Source: Cannabis sativa (lineage: Eukaryota; Streptophyta; Magnoliopsida; Rosales; Cannabaceae). Taken from it: a DNA stretch of 64,000 nt. Shown here in pieces: positions 22,300 through 33,657 of the stretch. Location: assembly GCF_029168945.1 (NCBI RefSeq), contig NC_083604.1:9664812-9728811 (forward strand), read 5' to 3'. Position 1 is the first letter of the stretch. Each line of letters opens with the position of its first letter. The translations under genes and the position numbers were made by a program. Below the pieces are notes generated by a model. That model saw nothing but the letters and a program-made list of their open reading frames with translations. It made no database searches and was not told the DNA's origin.

Positions 22300-24182
22300 G
22301 GTTGGGTTTTGTGCCCTGAGTAAAACCCATTTCAATATAATCAAATTTATTAATTAATAAAGATCAGAAATCATTTTATGTTGCATGGTTCACATGATTT
22401 ATTTCATGATTATAAATTCTATTAAGTCCATAACATATGTATTTGTTTATGATTATAGTGTTGTCAGCACTGTGGAATATAATCATGATTAAATGTTCAA
22501 AGAGTTTAATTCCCTGATTTTTCATTTCACTGGATTTAGACTGGCATGATAATCAGCGATAGGTATACTTACACATTGGATAAGTGTTATGTCCTTTCTA
22601 GGACATTGACAAAGTTTAACAGTATCGGATGTATATACATTGGAAGGGACCGATATTGAACTTTGATTAGATATGATAAATTTGTCGTAATATATATTCA
22701 ATTCAATATCACCTAGTTGATCCTAGATCAAATGATCTTAATCCTGACATGGTTAGGTTCGATCTCAAGAGTGTTATTCACGTTCTTTGATTTGTTAGTT
22801 AAGCCTACTTTTTGGTCAGGGTGATACGTACGTTTTGGGAACATGGTAGTGCAATTGAGTGGGAGCGCTAATCATAGATATGGAATCTATAGCTTCTATC
22901 CGACATAGAAGTGAAACGATGATTTCCTTCGAGCTTGCTAAATAGAGATAAATGATAGAGCGCTCATTTTAGTGACTATATTAGTTCACTATAATATCAT
23001 TTATAGGTGGCCAAGTGTTTTAAGAATAAAATACATTGAAAGAGTGTAACAGTAATTTTATCCCTATGCAATGTATATCATATATAGAGGATCATTGATT
23101 ATTGGGATTATAACAATGGATAATTAATAGCGTATTTATATCGTGGAACATATAGAGCGTTCTATATGACTAAGAGTGCAATTCCAAGTTCTATGAGTGG
23201 ATGCAATGAGGAATTAATAAGTTAGTGGATTTACTTGGTAAATTCTAGATCAACTTATTGGAAGCTCGGTTATATAGGCCCATGGTCCCCATACTAGTTG
23301 AGACCATACTGCTTGTAAGACTCAGTTAATTAATTTTTGTTAATCAATTATAATTCTATAATTAGACTATGTCTAGTTTATGAATTTTCGCTAAGCGAGG
23401 GCTTAAATGTGAAGAACAGAGATCCTAGGTCTTATTTATTAATTAAGAGACTTTATTAAGTCTAATTAATAAATATATTAAATGAAAATATTATTTAATA
23501 ATTAATTTTTAGTTATTAAATAATTAGAATTGGTATTTAAGTGGTTAAATTGAAAAAGTAATATTTTTGAGAAAATAAGATGGGAAAATGACAAAATGGC
23601 AAAATGGCAAAATTGCAAAGTGGGGCCCATTATCCAACCCATGGCCGGCCACTATGCATGGATTTTACCATTTATTTTTCTATTATTTTAATGCTAATTA
23701 AATCTAACCTAAACCTAGGTGGTTACCTATAAATAGATAGTGATGGCTCACACTTAAAGATTGATGAAATTTCACTTTCAATTTTTTTTTCCTGAGCCTT
23801 CTTTCTATTAAGCCGAAACCACACTCTCTTATTTCTTCTCTTCATAATTTCAAACCTTGAGTGATAGAGTGAGTGCCCACACACATCAAGTGGTATCTCA
23901 ATCATAGTGTGTAAGACTGTGAAGAATCCAATCAACAAGAAGGAGAATCGGGCTCAAGAAGGAGAGAAAGAGATCCAGGTTCAGATCTTGATAAAGCTTT
24001 GCTACAGAAAGGAATCAAGGGCTAGAGATCTGAACGGAAGGAGTCATTATATTCTGCTGCAATCAATGTAAGGTTTTCTTAAACTTTATATGTGTTTATT
24101 TCATTGTTTTAGAAATTCATATTAGGATGTTAATGAAACATACTTGTTAGTAAATCTAGATCCTGGTAAAATATGTCCAACA
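22300..24182 (+). mobile_element. Solo LTR, ~1.9-kb family, copy E nested in D
   Basis: Begins GGTTGGG (first base changed from the usual T) and ends CCAACA; 1883 bp. It is flanked by TAAAA duplications (22295-22299 and 24183-24187). Removing it restores the family sequence across the junction (GGATAAAATACATTGAG). Same orientation as copy D. No internal domain, primer site or pol. Confidence 0.87.
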
Positions 24183-24480
24183 TAAAATACATTGAGGGGT
24201 AGAACGGTAAATTTGTCCCTACTCAATGTAAATCATCTATAGAGGATCTTTGATTATTTGCATTAGAACGATGAATAATTAATAGCGTATTTATATCTTG
24301 GAACATATAGAGCGTTCTAGTGGCACAAGGAGGAATTAATAAGTTAGAGAATTTACTTTGTAAATTCTAGATCTACTTATTGGAAGTTTAATTATATAGG
24401 CCCATGGTATCCATACTAGTTAAAATAGTACTGCTTGTAGACTGATCAGTTAATTAGTTTTAATTAATCAATTATAATTC

Positions 24481-25473
24481 CACTACTATAAATATTACAT
24501 TTTGCGTCGGTTATGACATCAAAAAAGAGTACATAACCGACGTAAATAATCAGTGGTTAGCGTTGGTTATTGGCTGACGCAGGTTTAGCGTTGGTTCTTA
24601 GAGAATTAGCGTTAGTTGTGAACCGATGCAAAATACTCACTTTTTGCATTGGTGCACAACCGATGCAAACTTCCTAAATTAAAAAAAAAAAATCAGACAT
24701 AATAACGGGCTTTGAGCCCATTTAAGAAAACCCTAACCCTAAAGATTTAATACTCACATCACCCCAATCGTCTCCCCTATTTCTAACATTCTTTCTTTCT
24801 CTCTCAACCCTCGTTCTCTCTCTTTATTTTTGTAAGTCCCAAATCGCTCAGCCCAAATCGGAGACAAGTCACCGTCGCTCGCAGTGGAAACCCGCAATTA
24901 CTCAGACTCGTCACCGCCACAAACCGTTCAAAGGTAATTTCTTTCTCTCACTCACTCTTCTCTCCTTCGATGTCTCTTTCTTTCTCCTATGGTCTCTCTT
25001 TTTCTCCTTCGACCTCTCTTTCTTTTTACTGTCTATGCTATCTGATCTCTCTTTTTCTCTCTCTGAATTTTTTTGTAGGCAGTATAGGGGTGTGGTGGTG
25101 GTCTGATGGGATGGTGGAGGTTCGATGTGGTACTTTAGGTGATTCTATGGGTTGTGGTGGTGGTCTGATGGGGTTTGGTGGCAATATTTATTGTTGGTGA
25201 TGGGTTGTTGTGGTAGTTTGATGAGGTGTGGTTGTTGTGGTGGTTCAGATATTTTTTTGCTTCATTTATAATCGAAGCAAAAACCTTTCGGCGTAAGTGC
25301 ATTACTATTTGCTTCAATTATGAACTGAAGCAAAAAACTTTTGGCGTCGGTTAATGAATGAAGCAAAAATCTAAGTATTTGTGTCTACGGTTATAGCGTC
25401 AGTTTAGCCAACCGAAGAAAATTCTTTATGTGTCTTTTTAAAACCGACGCTAAATGTGAGTTTTGTAGTAGTG
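24481..25473. mobile_element. Non-autonomous CACTA (En/Spm-type) element
   Basis: The ends are CACTACTATAAAT and, inverted, CACTACTACAAAA, flanked by the 3-bp duplication TTC (24478-24480 and 25474-25476); both are diagnostic of CACTA transposons. It is 993 bp and inserted in solo LTR D. Sub-terminal motifs of the GCGTCGGTT/AACCGACGC type recur about ten times near the two ends, as expected for transposase binding sites. The centre (about 24710-25250) is less AT-rich, with pyrimidine-rich leader-like sequence and GGTGGTGG-type repeats, and may be captured host DNA. There is no transposase frame. Confidence 0.88.
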
Positions 25474-26293
25474 TTCTAAAATTAGACTATGTCTTATTTA
25501 TGAATTTTCACTTAGCACTGACTTAATTGTGAAGAAAAGAGGTTTTAGAATTTATTTGTTAATTAAGAGACTTTATGAAGTCTAATTAATAAAGAAGTCA
25601 AATGCTAATTTTATTTGTTAATCAATTATAATTATTAAGTAAGTACTTTTGACATTTAAGAGATTGAAATTGAAAAATGTAGCAGTAGTGAAAGAAAAGA
25701 TAAATTGTTGAATAAAATGAAAAAAATTCTAACTAGTGGGGCCCATTATATGGCCGACCACTTAAGTATTTTTAACCAATTTTTATCTTTTTTAATTCCA
25801 TATAATTTAAATCTAACCTTAGGGAAAATCCTATATAAGGTATAAGATGGCTTTCATTCTCATCCAATCTATCATAACCTAGTTTTCTAACTCTGTCAAT
25901 AATAACTAAAAATTGAGAGCCTCCTTCTATAGATTTCGAATTTTCCTCTCTTTCTCTTCATAAATTTCGAGCCCTATATAGTGATAGAGTTTATGCCCAC
26001 TCATATCAAGGCAAGTACTCAATCATAGTGCGGAAGACTGTGAAGAATCCAACACCTGAAAAAGATCCAGGCTCAGATCTTGCTAATATTACTCTGTGAC
26101 AGAAAGGAACAAGGGTTCGAGATCTGAGTGGAAGGAGACACATTATTTTGCTGCCACCAATGTAAGGTTTTCTTAACTTTATACGTGTTTATTTTCATTG
26201 TTTTAGGAATTTATGTTTATGGTGTTAGATTATAGAATATAATCAACATACATATGTTAGTAAATCTAGATCCCGGTAAAATATTTTCCAACA

Positions 26294-26998
26294 GTTGACA
26301 GATCTAATGATCTAAATTAATCATAGTCCAATTGTCAATAGATCAAATAAAAATTTATAATAGATAATTTTATAATTTTTTTTATCTGTGATAAACCTAG
26401 TAACGTGATAGGCCCATCCAATTCAGTGTATATATAGGAGCTTATATGTTTGCTTAGATGCATACAAGAAGTACATTTATTTTGGATATTTAAATGGACT
26501 AGAATTCTAATAACAAAATATCACTATGATAGTTTTATTTAGGCCTAATTAGTATTGAGCTTATTCAATTAATAATAATTATTTAATTAAATGTTAAATT
26601 CCTCTCTTTTGGGCCTTGTGTGAGAGTTAGGGGGCTAATAGTAGTAAATACGACATACGGAACGCAATCTTCCCTCACATAAGCTACCCTAACTGTAAAG
26701 ACCTAGTTGCCTTACTCAAATAATTGTATTAAGCTAATATCTAATTATATTAGCTTAACCTAATTAAAAATTAATTAGCAACATAATTAATTTTTAAAAT
26801 AAATAAAATTAATTTTTCATTAGATTATTTAAAATTAATTTAGAAAAACATATTTAGTTTAATGAAATAAATACTAGATAGTAATTTCAAGTAGCTAATT
26901 TATATTTTATAATATTTAATTAAGTTGAAAAATATATTTAAGTTCAAAATTTATTTTAATTAATTTTGGACCAATTTAAATTAGAATATTTTTCTTGG
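26294..26998. other. Unassigned AT-rich sequence
   Basis: No coding frame. Some phrases (TATATATAGGAGC near 26435, GGGCCTTGTGTGAGAG near 26620) could be LTR or promoter remnants, but I found no second copy or element ends. Confidence 0.35.
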
Positions 26999-27990
26999 AT
27001 ATTAACTAGGGGTGTTCAACAAAATTTACAAACCTTCTAACCCGAATAAACCGCCCAAACCAAACCGAATAAACCGATAAAAAATACAACCCGAAATAAT
27101 ACAATGAAAATCTAAACCGCCCAATAAATATAATGGGGGTTTACAAATTATTCTAAACCGCCCAATTAACCCGAATAAATCGAATTAAACCGATTTATAT
27201 ATTTTTATAGAAGTGTATATATTATATCACATAAATTACATTTATTAGTTACACTATTTTGTATTTAAAGTTTAGACATTTTAGTGTTTAACTTAAAGCT
27301 TAAACTTTATAGTTAATAATTTTTATTGTATTTGGATATTGAAGTTAAAGTTTAAAATCTCTACCATATTTTATTATTATTTTTAATTATTTTATTCAAT
27401 TATTTTATATTTACTCAATTATATTTATCTTATATTAAGGTTCTTAAAATTAATTTAAACTATAGCATTTTTTAACTTTAAATATAAATAATATATTTTT
27501 ATTTTTTTTTTAAAAAATCTAATTATTTGAATAGTAGAAACTAACAATAATAATTATAAAAAAAAAAAAGTGAAGAACGGTTTGGACGGGTTAACCCGAC
27601 CAAACCGACGAAATTATTGGGCGGGTTGAACTTTCTCTAATTTTTGATTGGGCGGGTTACGATTAAATATTTGCAACCCAATATTTATATTGGGTTGATA
27701 AAAATATGCTATAACCCGACTAAACCGACCGACGTACACCCCTAATATTAACTAGAATTAATAATTAAGTTGATTTTATTCAAGATACTTAATTATTTAT
27801 TTCTATTTTAAGAGATTAAATCAAATAATAAAATATATTTAAGTTGAAATTTAATTTTGATTAATTTTAGACTAATTTAAATTAGAATATTTTGGATATT
27901 AAACTAGAACTAATAATTAAGTTGATTCGTTCAAGATACTTTATTATTTGTTTCTATTTTAATATATTTAATTAAATAAAAAAAATTATA
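26930..27990. repeat. Tandem duplication of ~155 bp, interrupted by a hAT element
   Basis: The phrase ATATTTAAGTT recurs near 26930, 27834 and 27988. Each is followed by the start of the same AT-rich text (ACTAATTTAAATTAGAATAT, then GAACTAATAATTAAGTTGAT), the third copy diverging. Subtracting the 738-bp hAT element and its 8-bp duplication gives a unit of about 155-158 bp. The insertion occurred in the first unit after the duplication. Confidence 0.7.
27007..27744. mobile_element. Non-autonomous hAT element
   Basis: The terminal inverted repeats are TAGGGGTGT / ACACCCCTA. The flanks are a perfect 8-bp duplication, ATATTAAC (26999-27006 and 27745-27752). Length 738 bp, AT-rich centre, no transposase frame. 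Both sub-terminal regions carry many AACCCGA/AAACCG motifs in inverted orientation, probable transposase binding sites. Confidence 0.9.
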
Positions 27991-28159
27991 TTTAAGTTGG
28001 ATTTTTTTTTTTTTTTAATTCCATATCAACTTAAATTAGTATAATTTTCAAAGTATATTTTATTTTATGCTAATAATCATTCGAGGTTAAATGAACTTGC
28101 TGTAATAATTTCTACTGTTGTGTGAGCGGTGAATGAAACAGAATATAGGTGTTCTTAAG

Positions 28160-28360
28160 CAGGGCCGACCCTAGTTAGGCTAAGGCGGGCTAAGCCCATG
28201 CCTAGAGCCCACTCATTTTAGGGGCCCAAATAAAAAAAAAAAATACCTTTTAAAAAATATATATTATTTTTAATAATTTTTAAAAATAATATTTATTTTT
28301 ATGGTAAGGGTCTAAATTTTTTTTTACCTATGACTCATTTAAACTCAGGACCCGACCTTG
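28160..28360. mobile_element. hAT-type MITE, copy 1
   Basis: 201 bp, starting CAGGGCCGACCCT and ending in the imperfect inverted form GGACCCGACCTTG. Flanked by a perfect 8-bp duplication, TTCTTAAG (28152-28159 and 28361-28368). Contains a GGGCCCA block. Same family as 33057-33251. Confidence 0.85.
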
Positions 28361-28368
28361 TTCTTAAG

Positions 28369-30271
28369 GTTAATTGTGATGTTACAATCTTTTTTATGTC
28401 ATTTTATTTTAATTTTTTGTCAAATCATGATTTGAGAATTATAGGATTGATTATTTAGCTCGTTTTGCTAATTCTAGTCCTAGTCGTATTTCCAATGAAA
28501 GATATCCGATTGGATTGTAGACTATTATTTTAGTTAATTGTCATTAATAAAATTCTATTATTTATTTAAAAATAAAAAAATTTGAAAAGGAAATATCATA
28601 CCTATCATTGTTTATATAATCTAAGCATTTGAATGTAATTATTTTTATCACAGTATAAAATTAAAAAATTATTGAAAAAATATACAAAGTGTGTGATTTG
28701 TGATAATGAAAAAGGACTAATTAATTGCTTTTCTTTATAGCGTTTTTTTAATCAATTAATATTTAGAGTACCTAACAACCTGTTTGTCCATTAATATATT
28801 TTCAAGAGTTTTATTTCTACCCTCAAAATAATAAATAAATTTCAATATTAAATTAATTTTAAAAAATCAATCTTAAGATTTTATTTTATTATATTATTTT
28901 AATTTCATATTTTCTTTTCAAATAATGTATGTTTTTTTTTTGTCTTTTTCATTTTTACATTTCAAAACCGTTTTTTTTTTTTTTTTTTTTTTTTTTTTGT
29001 ATTTTTACGTAATTTCACATAAAATTTTTTTAACAACTAACGGAGCAACCAAAATTCACGTAGCAACCCACATAGAAATCACTAGAGAAATTTTCGGAGC
29101 AATCCAAACCGTAAATTTGAGAAAAAGAAAGTTAAAAAAAAATAGTATATAGGGTAATTTTCTTTTTTTTTTTTTTTTGGTTTTTTTATTCTAATAAAAT
29201 TTGATATTAATTTTTTTTTATGTTAATATATAAATCATATTTTATGTATGTATTTTTTTAGAATATGAGAAGGAAAAAAATAGTACAAACTAAAAATATA
29301 TTTATATAAAATAAAAATATTTAAATGGAGTGTCTTTTGTAATTATCTTTTTTTTGATGAACATCTGTTTTATAAATTTTTTAGTGTAAATAAAATTCTT
29401 TTTTTAAGAACTAAATTGTTACAATAAAAAAGTTAAAGGGTATTTTTACTAAAGTCCCAATAATAATTGAAAAATAATTTGGCATAACGTAAAACTGTAT
29501 CATTCTCGTTCCTCCTGAATAAATAGTCATGGAAAACTATATCTTAATTCCAATTAATTGGGATTTGTGAGAATTTAGCGTAACGAACTATAAATGGGAT
29601 TTGAGATTAATTAAAGAGAGTGAAATGAGGACGTTGCTTAACGCATTTGACATCTGTTTTTCTTTCTGTTTTTTTTTTAATTGTAATTATATTTATAATT
29701 TAATTTAATTTGATATTTTTGTTTTATTTTCTAGTCTCGTGTGTTGTGCAAAATCTCAGTAAGCATGCACACGTGGTGACCCAATATTTGAGTCATTTTT
29801 AAGGAATCTAAACATTCTCTGTTCATCTTCTTTTTATTTCTTTCTATTTTTAAGAACCAAATTCTTCCTTGAAAATTAATTAATTTAACACTCAAAAAGA
29901 GTACTCAATTAAATTACTTACAATGGAGAAAAGAAAAAGGTTCTCAATTGCATTACAGTTTACAGCCCACAAAGCAATTTTACCTTTGGACATAAAGACT
30001 TCTTCATTATTGGATATTTGAAATTGGTCAACAACAAATCTTGTTAATTTTGTAGGGTCTTCCTTTTGCTAATTGTAATTAATTGTGTCTAATTTTTGTT
30101 TTCTTTTAGTTAGAACTTTGTTTGACTTAATTACCCCTATACTCTTTAAAAGTGGCATATAAATGTATTCATAGAAATATTTTAGTCCACCAATTTTTTT
30201 ATATCACGTTGTTGTTGTAGCAGAAGATTTCACTTGTTTCTAAAAAATTTAGAGCAATTTGTTGTAATTAA
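28369..30271. other. AT-rich sequence without a gene
   Basis: Long homopolymer runs dominate, including about 30 T near 28968-28998. Small frames here translate poly(T). A CACACGTGGTGACC site lies near 29769. No element ends seen. Confidence 0.55.
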
Positions 30272-30581
30272 AAATAAAATTCAAACAATTATTAAAGCTC
30301 TCTCTACTGAAGCTACAAATCACACAGATTGGGAAAAATTGGTGCATGAAATCAAGCTTTTGAAGAGTTCCTTTCAATCTTTAAATTTTTTATTTTTTTC
30401 ATAGAGATTGTAATAAAATTGCTAATAGTTTAGCTAGTTGGAGTCGTTTGACTCGTAAGTCCGAATTGTAGACTGATTTGTTACCGAATTGTGTTGCTGC
30501 TATGTTGTTAGCGGATGTGCCTAGTGTCGCTTAGTAATAAAATTCTCATTTAAAAAAAAAATAAATAAAATTCAAACAATA
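30272..30581 (+). mobile_element. 5'-truncated LINE insertion with 18-bp target duplication
   Basis: An 18-bp direct repeat (30272-30289 and 30564-30581; starts AAATAAAATTC) flanks a 274-bp insert that ends in a poly(A) run. That is the signature of target-primed reverse transcription. The insert ends TAATAAAATTCTCATTT before the A-run, as typical 3' ends of plant LINEs do. Confidence 0.88.
30294..30536 (+). pseudogene. C-terminal RNase H-like fragment of a LINE
   Basis: Translation with frame changes and stops gives KALSTEATNHTDWEKLVHEI, then NKIANSLASWSRLTRKSEL and LPNCVAAMLLADVPSVA before TAG. The NxxANSLAxWS block and the ending resemble the C-terminal RNase H-like domain (RVT_3 type) at the 3' end of plant LINE ORF2. 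It has been non-functional from insertion because of 5' truncation. Confidence 0.6.
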
Positions 30582-30849
30582 TTACATTGTAGGTGCAATT
30601 AATTATTTTTTAATTGTTTTCAATATTATAAATTAATTAGATTTTTTTAAAAAATAGACAACATATCATTGTGTAAAACATCATATATTATATCTCCAAA
30701 TATCGAAAATATAAATGTTTTTTTTGGATAGGAATAAAAGTGAGACGCATATTGTAGTTGTTGTTTATATTATCATATCGTACTTAATAGAGTAATGTGA
30801 TATTAATTGTTTTTTTTACTGCCTAATTTTTTACTTCTATAATTAACTG

Positions 30850-30880
30850 CTTCTCTCTCTCTCTCTCTCTCTCTCTCTTA
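30850..30880. repeat. (CT)n dinucleotide microsatellite
   Basis: About fourteen tandem CT units in AT-rich non-coding DNA. Confidence 0.95.
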
Positions 30881-31300
30881 ATAAAAAATCTAGGTGTTTG
30901 ATCTTGATCAATTTCAACCTATCATCTAATAAAATCTTCATAATGATTTTTTGTTTTATTTTTCCGTAAATTTATATTTATATAAAAATGAAATGGAATA
31001 TTAGTTCATCTGATAAACAATTTAGCGATTAAATACATTTATTAATTTACATGTATTTACCATTTTAAAAAAAAAAAAAATTGCATCTATTTATAGCTAT
31101 GAATAGACTTTCAAAAAAAGAAAAAAGTAAAAACATTCATTGATTTGACTAATTAATTATATAATTATTAAATACTGATGTATGGCTGTAAGCAATTTGT
31201 TAAAGTTATTGGGTTGTAATATCTTCAAATACTTTCTAGCCAAAGAGTGAAGAAAATTAAAAAAAAAAAAAAGAGAAAAACCAACGATTCTGTATCTAAT

Positions 31301-31354
31301 TAATTTTCTCCATATTAAATCCTTTTTAGCGTAAATGAAACTGTTGTATGATAT
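31301..31354. repeat. 54-bp direct repeat, left copy
   Basis: Identical by eye to 33604-33657. The left copy abuts an AT run and a minus-strand Helitron 3' end; the right copy abuts a plus-strand Helitron 5' end. It is too long to be a target duplication. Confidence 0.85.
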
Positions 31355-32542
31355 ATATATATATACTAGCAAAAACTACGTGCGAGGCACGTATACTAAA
31401 TTTTATGCTAGTTTTTTTCTATGTTATTTGAAAGTGATACAATAAAAAATTAAAGAAAAAACATTATTAGTTATTAGGTGAGATTATTTGAATAAAGAAC
31501 AATAAATAATCACGTAAAAATTAAAAATAATTATTTGAATAAAGAATTCAATATACACATTTATATATATATGAATCTCATTAATCAAAGAGAATTATTA
31601 AATATATGAACAATAATTTGTCATGCTATATGTTTCCCAATAAAGAAATCCACCTCCTCATAGTCAAAAATAAACAATATATGTAATACAGATCTTTGTA
31701 ATGAAGTACCTAAAAGAAACAAAACTTCAGTTAGCATAATCGGAAAAGGTTTAAGTGAACTAAATAATGACTAAGAAGATCTAAATTACAAAATGAAAAT
31801 AACATGTCTATATGAGTATGATTTTATTGCTATATGAGCATAATTGATCTAAGAGAAAATAGATAAACTTATAAACATATAAATATACTTAATATTAATT
31901 TTGACAAAGAAACAATTCAATTATAAACAATTCTAAATATCAGCCTGACAATTTCAACACACTAATTACTCATTAAATAACCATAATGTATACATCATGA
32001 TAATTTTATTTTATTTGATATCAAATGATAGAGATTATTGAGATTTTCAGCCATGGAAAACACACTATGATCAAAAAGTAATGCTCATTAATTGTATATT
32101 TCAAAGAAACCCTAATTTCCATGAATGTCCCTAATAATATATAAACAATAAAGTTGTAAATTTAAAAAAAAAAAAGTAGCAAAATTTCATTTAATATAAG
32201 AAATAGAACAAATTGAAGATTTATACAATACTGGAATTTGAACTCTTAGAAGCCATTAGCGAAGGGGCGAAACTCGTTAGATCTCCTAGTTGAACACTAC
32301 CTTAAAAAAAATTAAATGATGTGGAGGTTTTTTTATGTGTTTCTGTTTCGATACGTTCTTTTAAAACACCATAAATTGTAAAACAAGCCTAACAGTTGCT
32401 TAATGTTTCCTTAGCTTTAACGTGGCACCCACTTCTTAGATTGACTTTTTTATCTTGTATATTTATGTATCTTTGAGATTTAACGGAAAAGGCTCTATTG
32501 CCTTGAGATTTAAACCACGTTTGATTTTCTTATTATTTACAG

Positions 32543-32611
32543 GGCCGACATGCTTTGGTCTATGATATAAATACAACAAATGAGACTTGGGAGTGGGTTG
32601 ACCTTAAGGAG
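32543..32611 (+). pseudogene. Captured exon resembling an EMSY-LIKE gene
   Basis: A 69-bp stretch translates without stop to 23 residues starting [13 protein letters not shown] and ending [11 protein letters not shown]. It is flanked by a pyrimidine-rich tract with TTTACAG on the left and GTAACA on the right, so it looks like a precise phase-0 exon with both splice sites. From memory of the family, the text matches the Agenet/Tudor-like region of plant EMSY-LIKE (EML, ENT-domain) chromatin proteins. No neighbouring exons are seen within several hundred bases. It lies between Helitron ends, antisense to the left terminus, which fits gene-fragment capture. Confidence 0.6.
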
Positions 32612-32849
32612 GTAACAATTGTGTTTTAAAATCTTGGTTCCTGAAGAATGTTTCAAGATACAAGTATGATGGGTTTTTTATATTATAGACGATTTGTTCC
32701 AAAACATAATAGAACTAACCAATTTAGGTTAATGATCTGGCTTCTGATACGTCCATATTAAAGATGATTGGGGGTGTGCGGTTCTGTAAATGCTATGAAA
32801 TAATTTTGTAGTTAGTCTGTGAATATTGCAATGAAAGTGTTGGTTTGAC

Positions 32850-33560
32850 CAGGGCCGTCTTAAGGTGATGAGAGGCCTAGGGCGAAATTTGAAATGAGGC
32901 CTTTTATTTTAATAAAAATTAAAAATAAATTTTAATTAAATTTTGACACAGTATTAATTTTAATTCTTTAATCTCTACGTAATAAATATTTTTTTTGCAA
33001 CGTAAGCTAACTCGATCAAAGTAATATTTAATTACTAAGAACATCTATATTGAAGTCAGGGTCGGCTCTGAGCAGAGGCGGGTTAGGCCTGTGCCTTGGG
33101 CCCACCTAGCTCAGGGGCCCAAAAAAATTTTGTTCCTTTTAAAATTACACATTTTGTTTTATTAATTTTAAAAAATACTACATTTTTTTCCTAAATGAGG
33201 ACCCAAAAATATTTTTTTTCTATGGCCCACTAAATTTCAGGGCCGCCCCTGATTGAAGTGATATATATTTTAGCACATTTGAAAGAAAAAATAATAATGT
33301 GTTTAAATAATATATATTTTAAAAAAATAGATAATAAATATAAATCTTATTTATTATTAATATTTTAAAATTAAAAGTACTTTAATATATTTTTTTTATA
33401 CAATCTAATACAAATATTTAAGTTATAATATTATTATTTATCACAAATAATTAAAAGTATAAAAAGTAGTGAGGGAAAAATTGAACCTTGAACATCAAGT
33501 CCAATAAAAGATCCACTTACCATTTGTGCTACATGTTTTTCATGTTTTTTGTTGAGTTAA
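32850..33560. mobile_element. hAT-like element remnant, right end lost
   Basis: Starts CAGGGCCGTCTTAAGG, followed by GAGGCCTAGGGCG and AATGAGGCC, a familiar opening of plant hAT-type elements. Near 33480-33530 there is text of the kind GAACCTTGAACATCAAGTC, often seen in the same elements. No matching right terminus or target duplication was found. A MITE (33057-33251) is nested inside. Confidence 0.5.
33057..33251. mobile_element. hAT-type MITE, copy 2
   Basis: 195 bp, starting CAGGGTCGGCTCTGAG and ending CAGGGCCGCCCCTG. Flanked by a perfect 8-bp duplication, ATTGAAGT (33049-33056 and 33252-33259). Shares the GGGCCCA block and the poly(A)/poly(T) middle with the MITE at 28160-28360. Confidence 0.88.
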
Positions 33561-33603
33561 ATATTTATATATTATACGTTTTTATATGTACATATATTAA
33601 TTT

Positions 33604-33657
33604 TAATTTTCTCCATATTAAATCCTTTTTAGCGTAAATGAAACTGTTGTATGATAT
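33604..33657. repeat. 54-bp direct repeat, right copy
   Basis: Matches 31301-31354 over 54 bp and ends exactly at the T that begins the plus-strand Helitron. Confidence 0.85.

Larger units (their letters stand above)
19646..26293 (+). mobile_element. Solo LTR, ~1.9-kb family, copy D (outer, triply interrupted)
   Basis: Starts TGTTGAG and ends CCAACA. The LTR is made of 19646-19865, 21771-22299, 24188-24480 and 25477-26293. After removing three nested elements and their target duplications about 1859 bp remain, matching the family length. It is interrupted by copy C (minus), copy E (plus) and a CACTA element. Flanks are TACAA on the left and GTTGA on the right, so its own target duplication is not visible. 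It is probably the oldest of the five copies, in keeping with its greater divergence and its three insertions. Confidence 0.82.
31366..33603 (-). mobile_element. Helitron with 3' terminus at left, carrying gene fragments
   Basis: On the minus strand the left end reads as a hairpin, ACGTGC-CTC-GCACGT (31378-31392), then about eight bases and CTAG (31366-31369) next to T. This is the plant Helitron 3' structure, inserted between A and T. About 115 bp of this end are homologous, inverted, to the plus-strand Helitron end at 36164-36286. The 5' TC end was not identified, so the right boundary is only bracketed by the 54-bp repeat at 33604. The interval holds a captured-looking exon (32543-32611) and a nested hAT remnant. 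Confidence 0.6.

Noticed and set aside
24970..25317. Open frames inside the CACTA element
   Set aside because: Low-complexity Ser/Phe or Gly/Trp translations of CT- and GGT-rich DNA; no protein family recognised.
19641..26298. A 5-bp target duplication for solo LTR D
   Set aside because: Flanks TACAA and GTTGA do not match; reported as missing rather than forced.
28925..29152. A 75-codon frame
   Set aside because: Dominated by poly(Phe) from a T run; no coding character.
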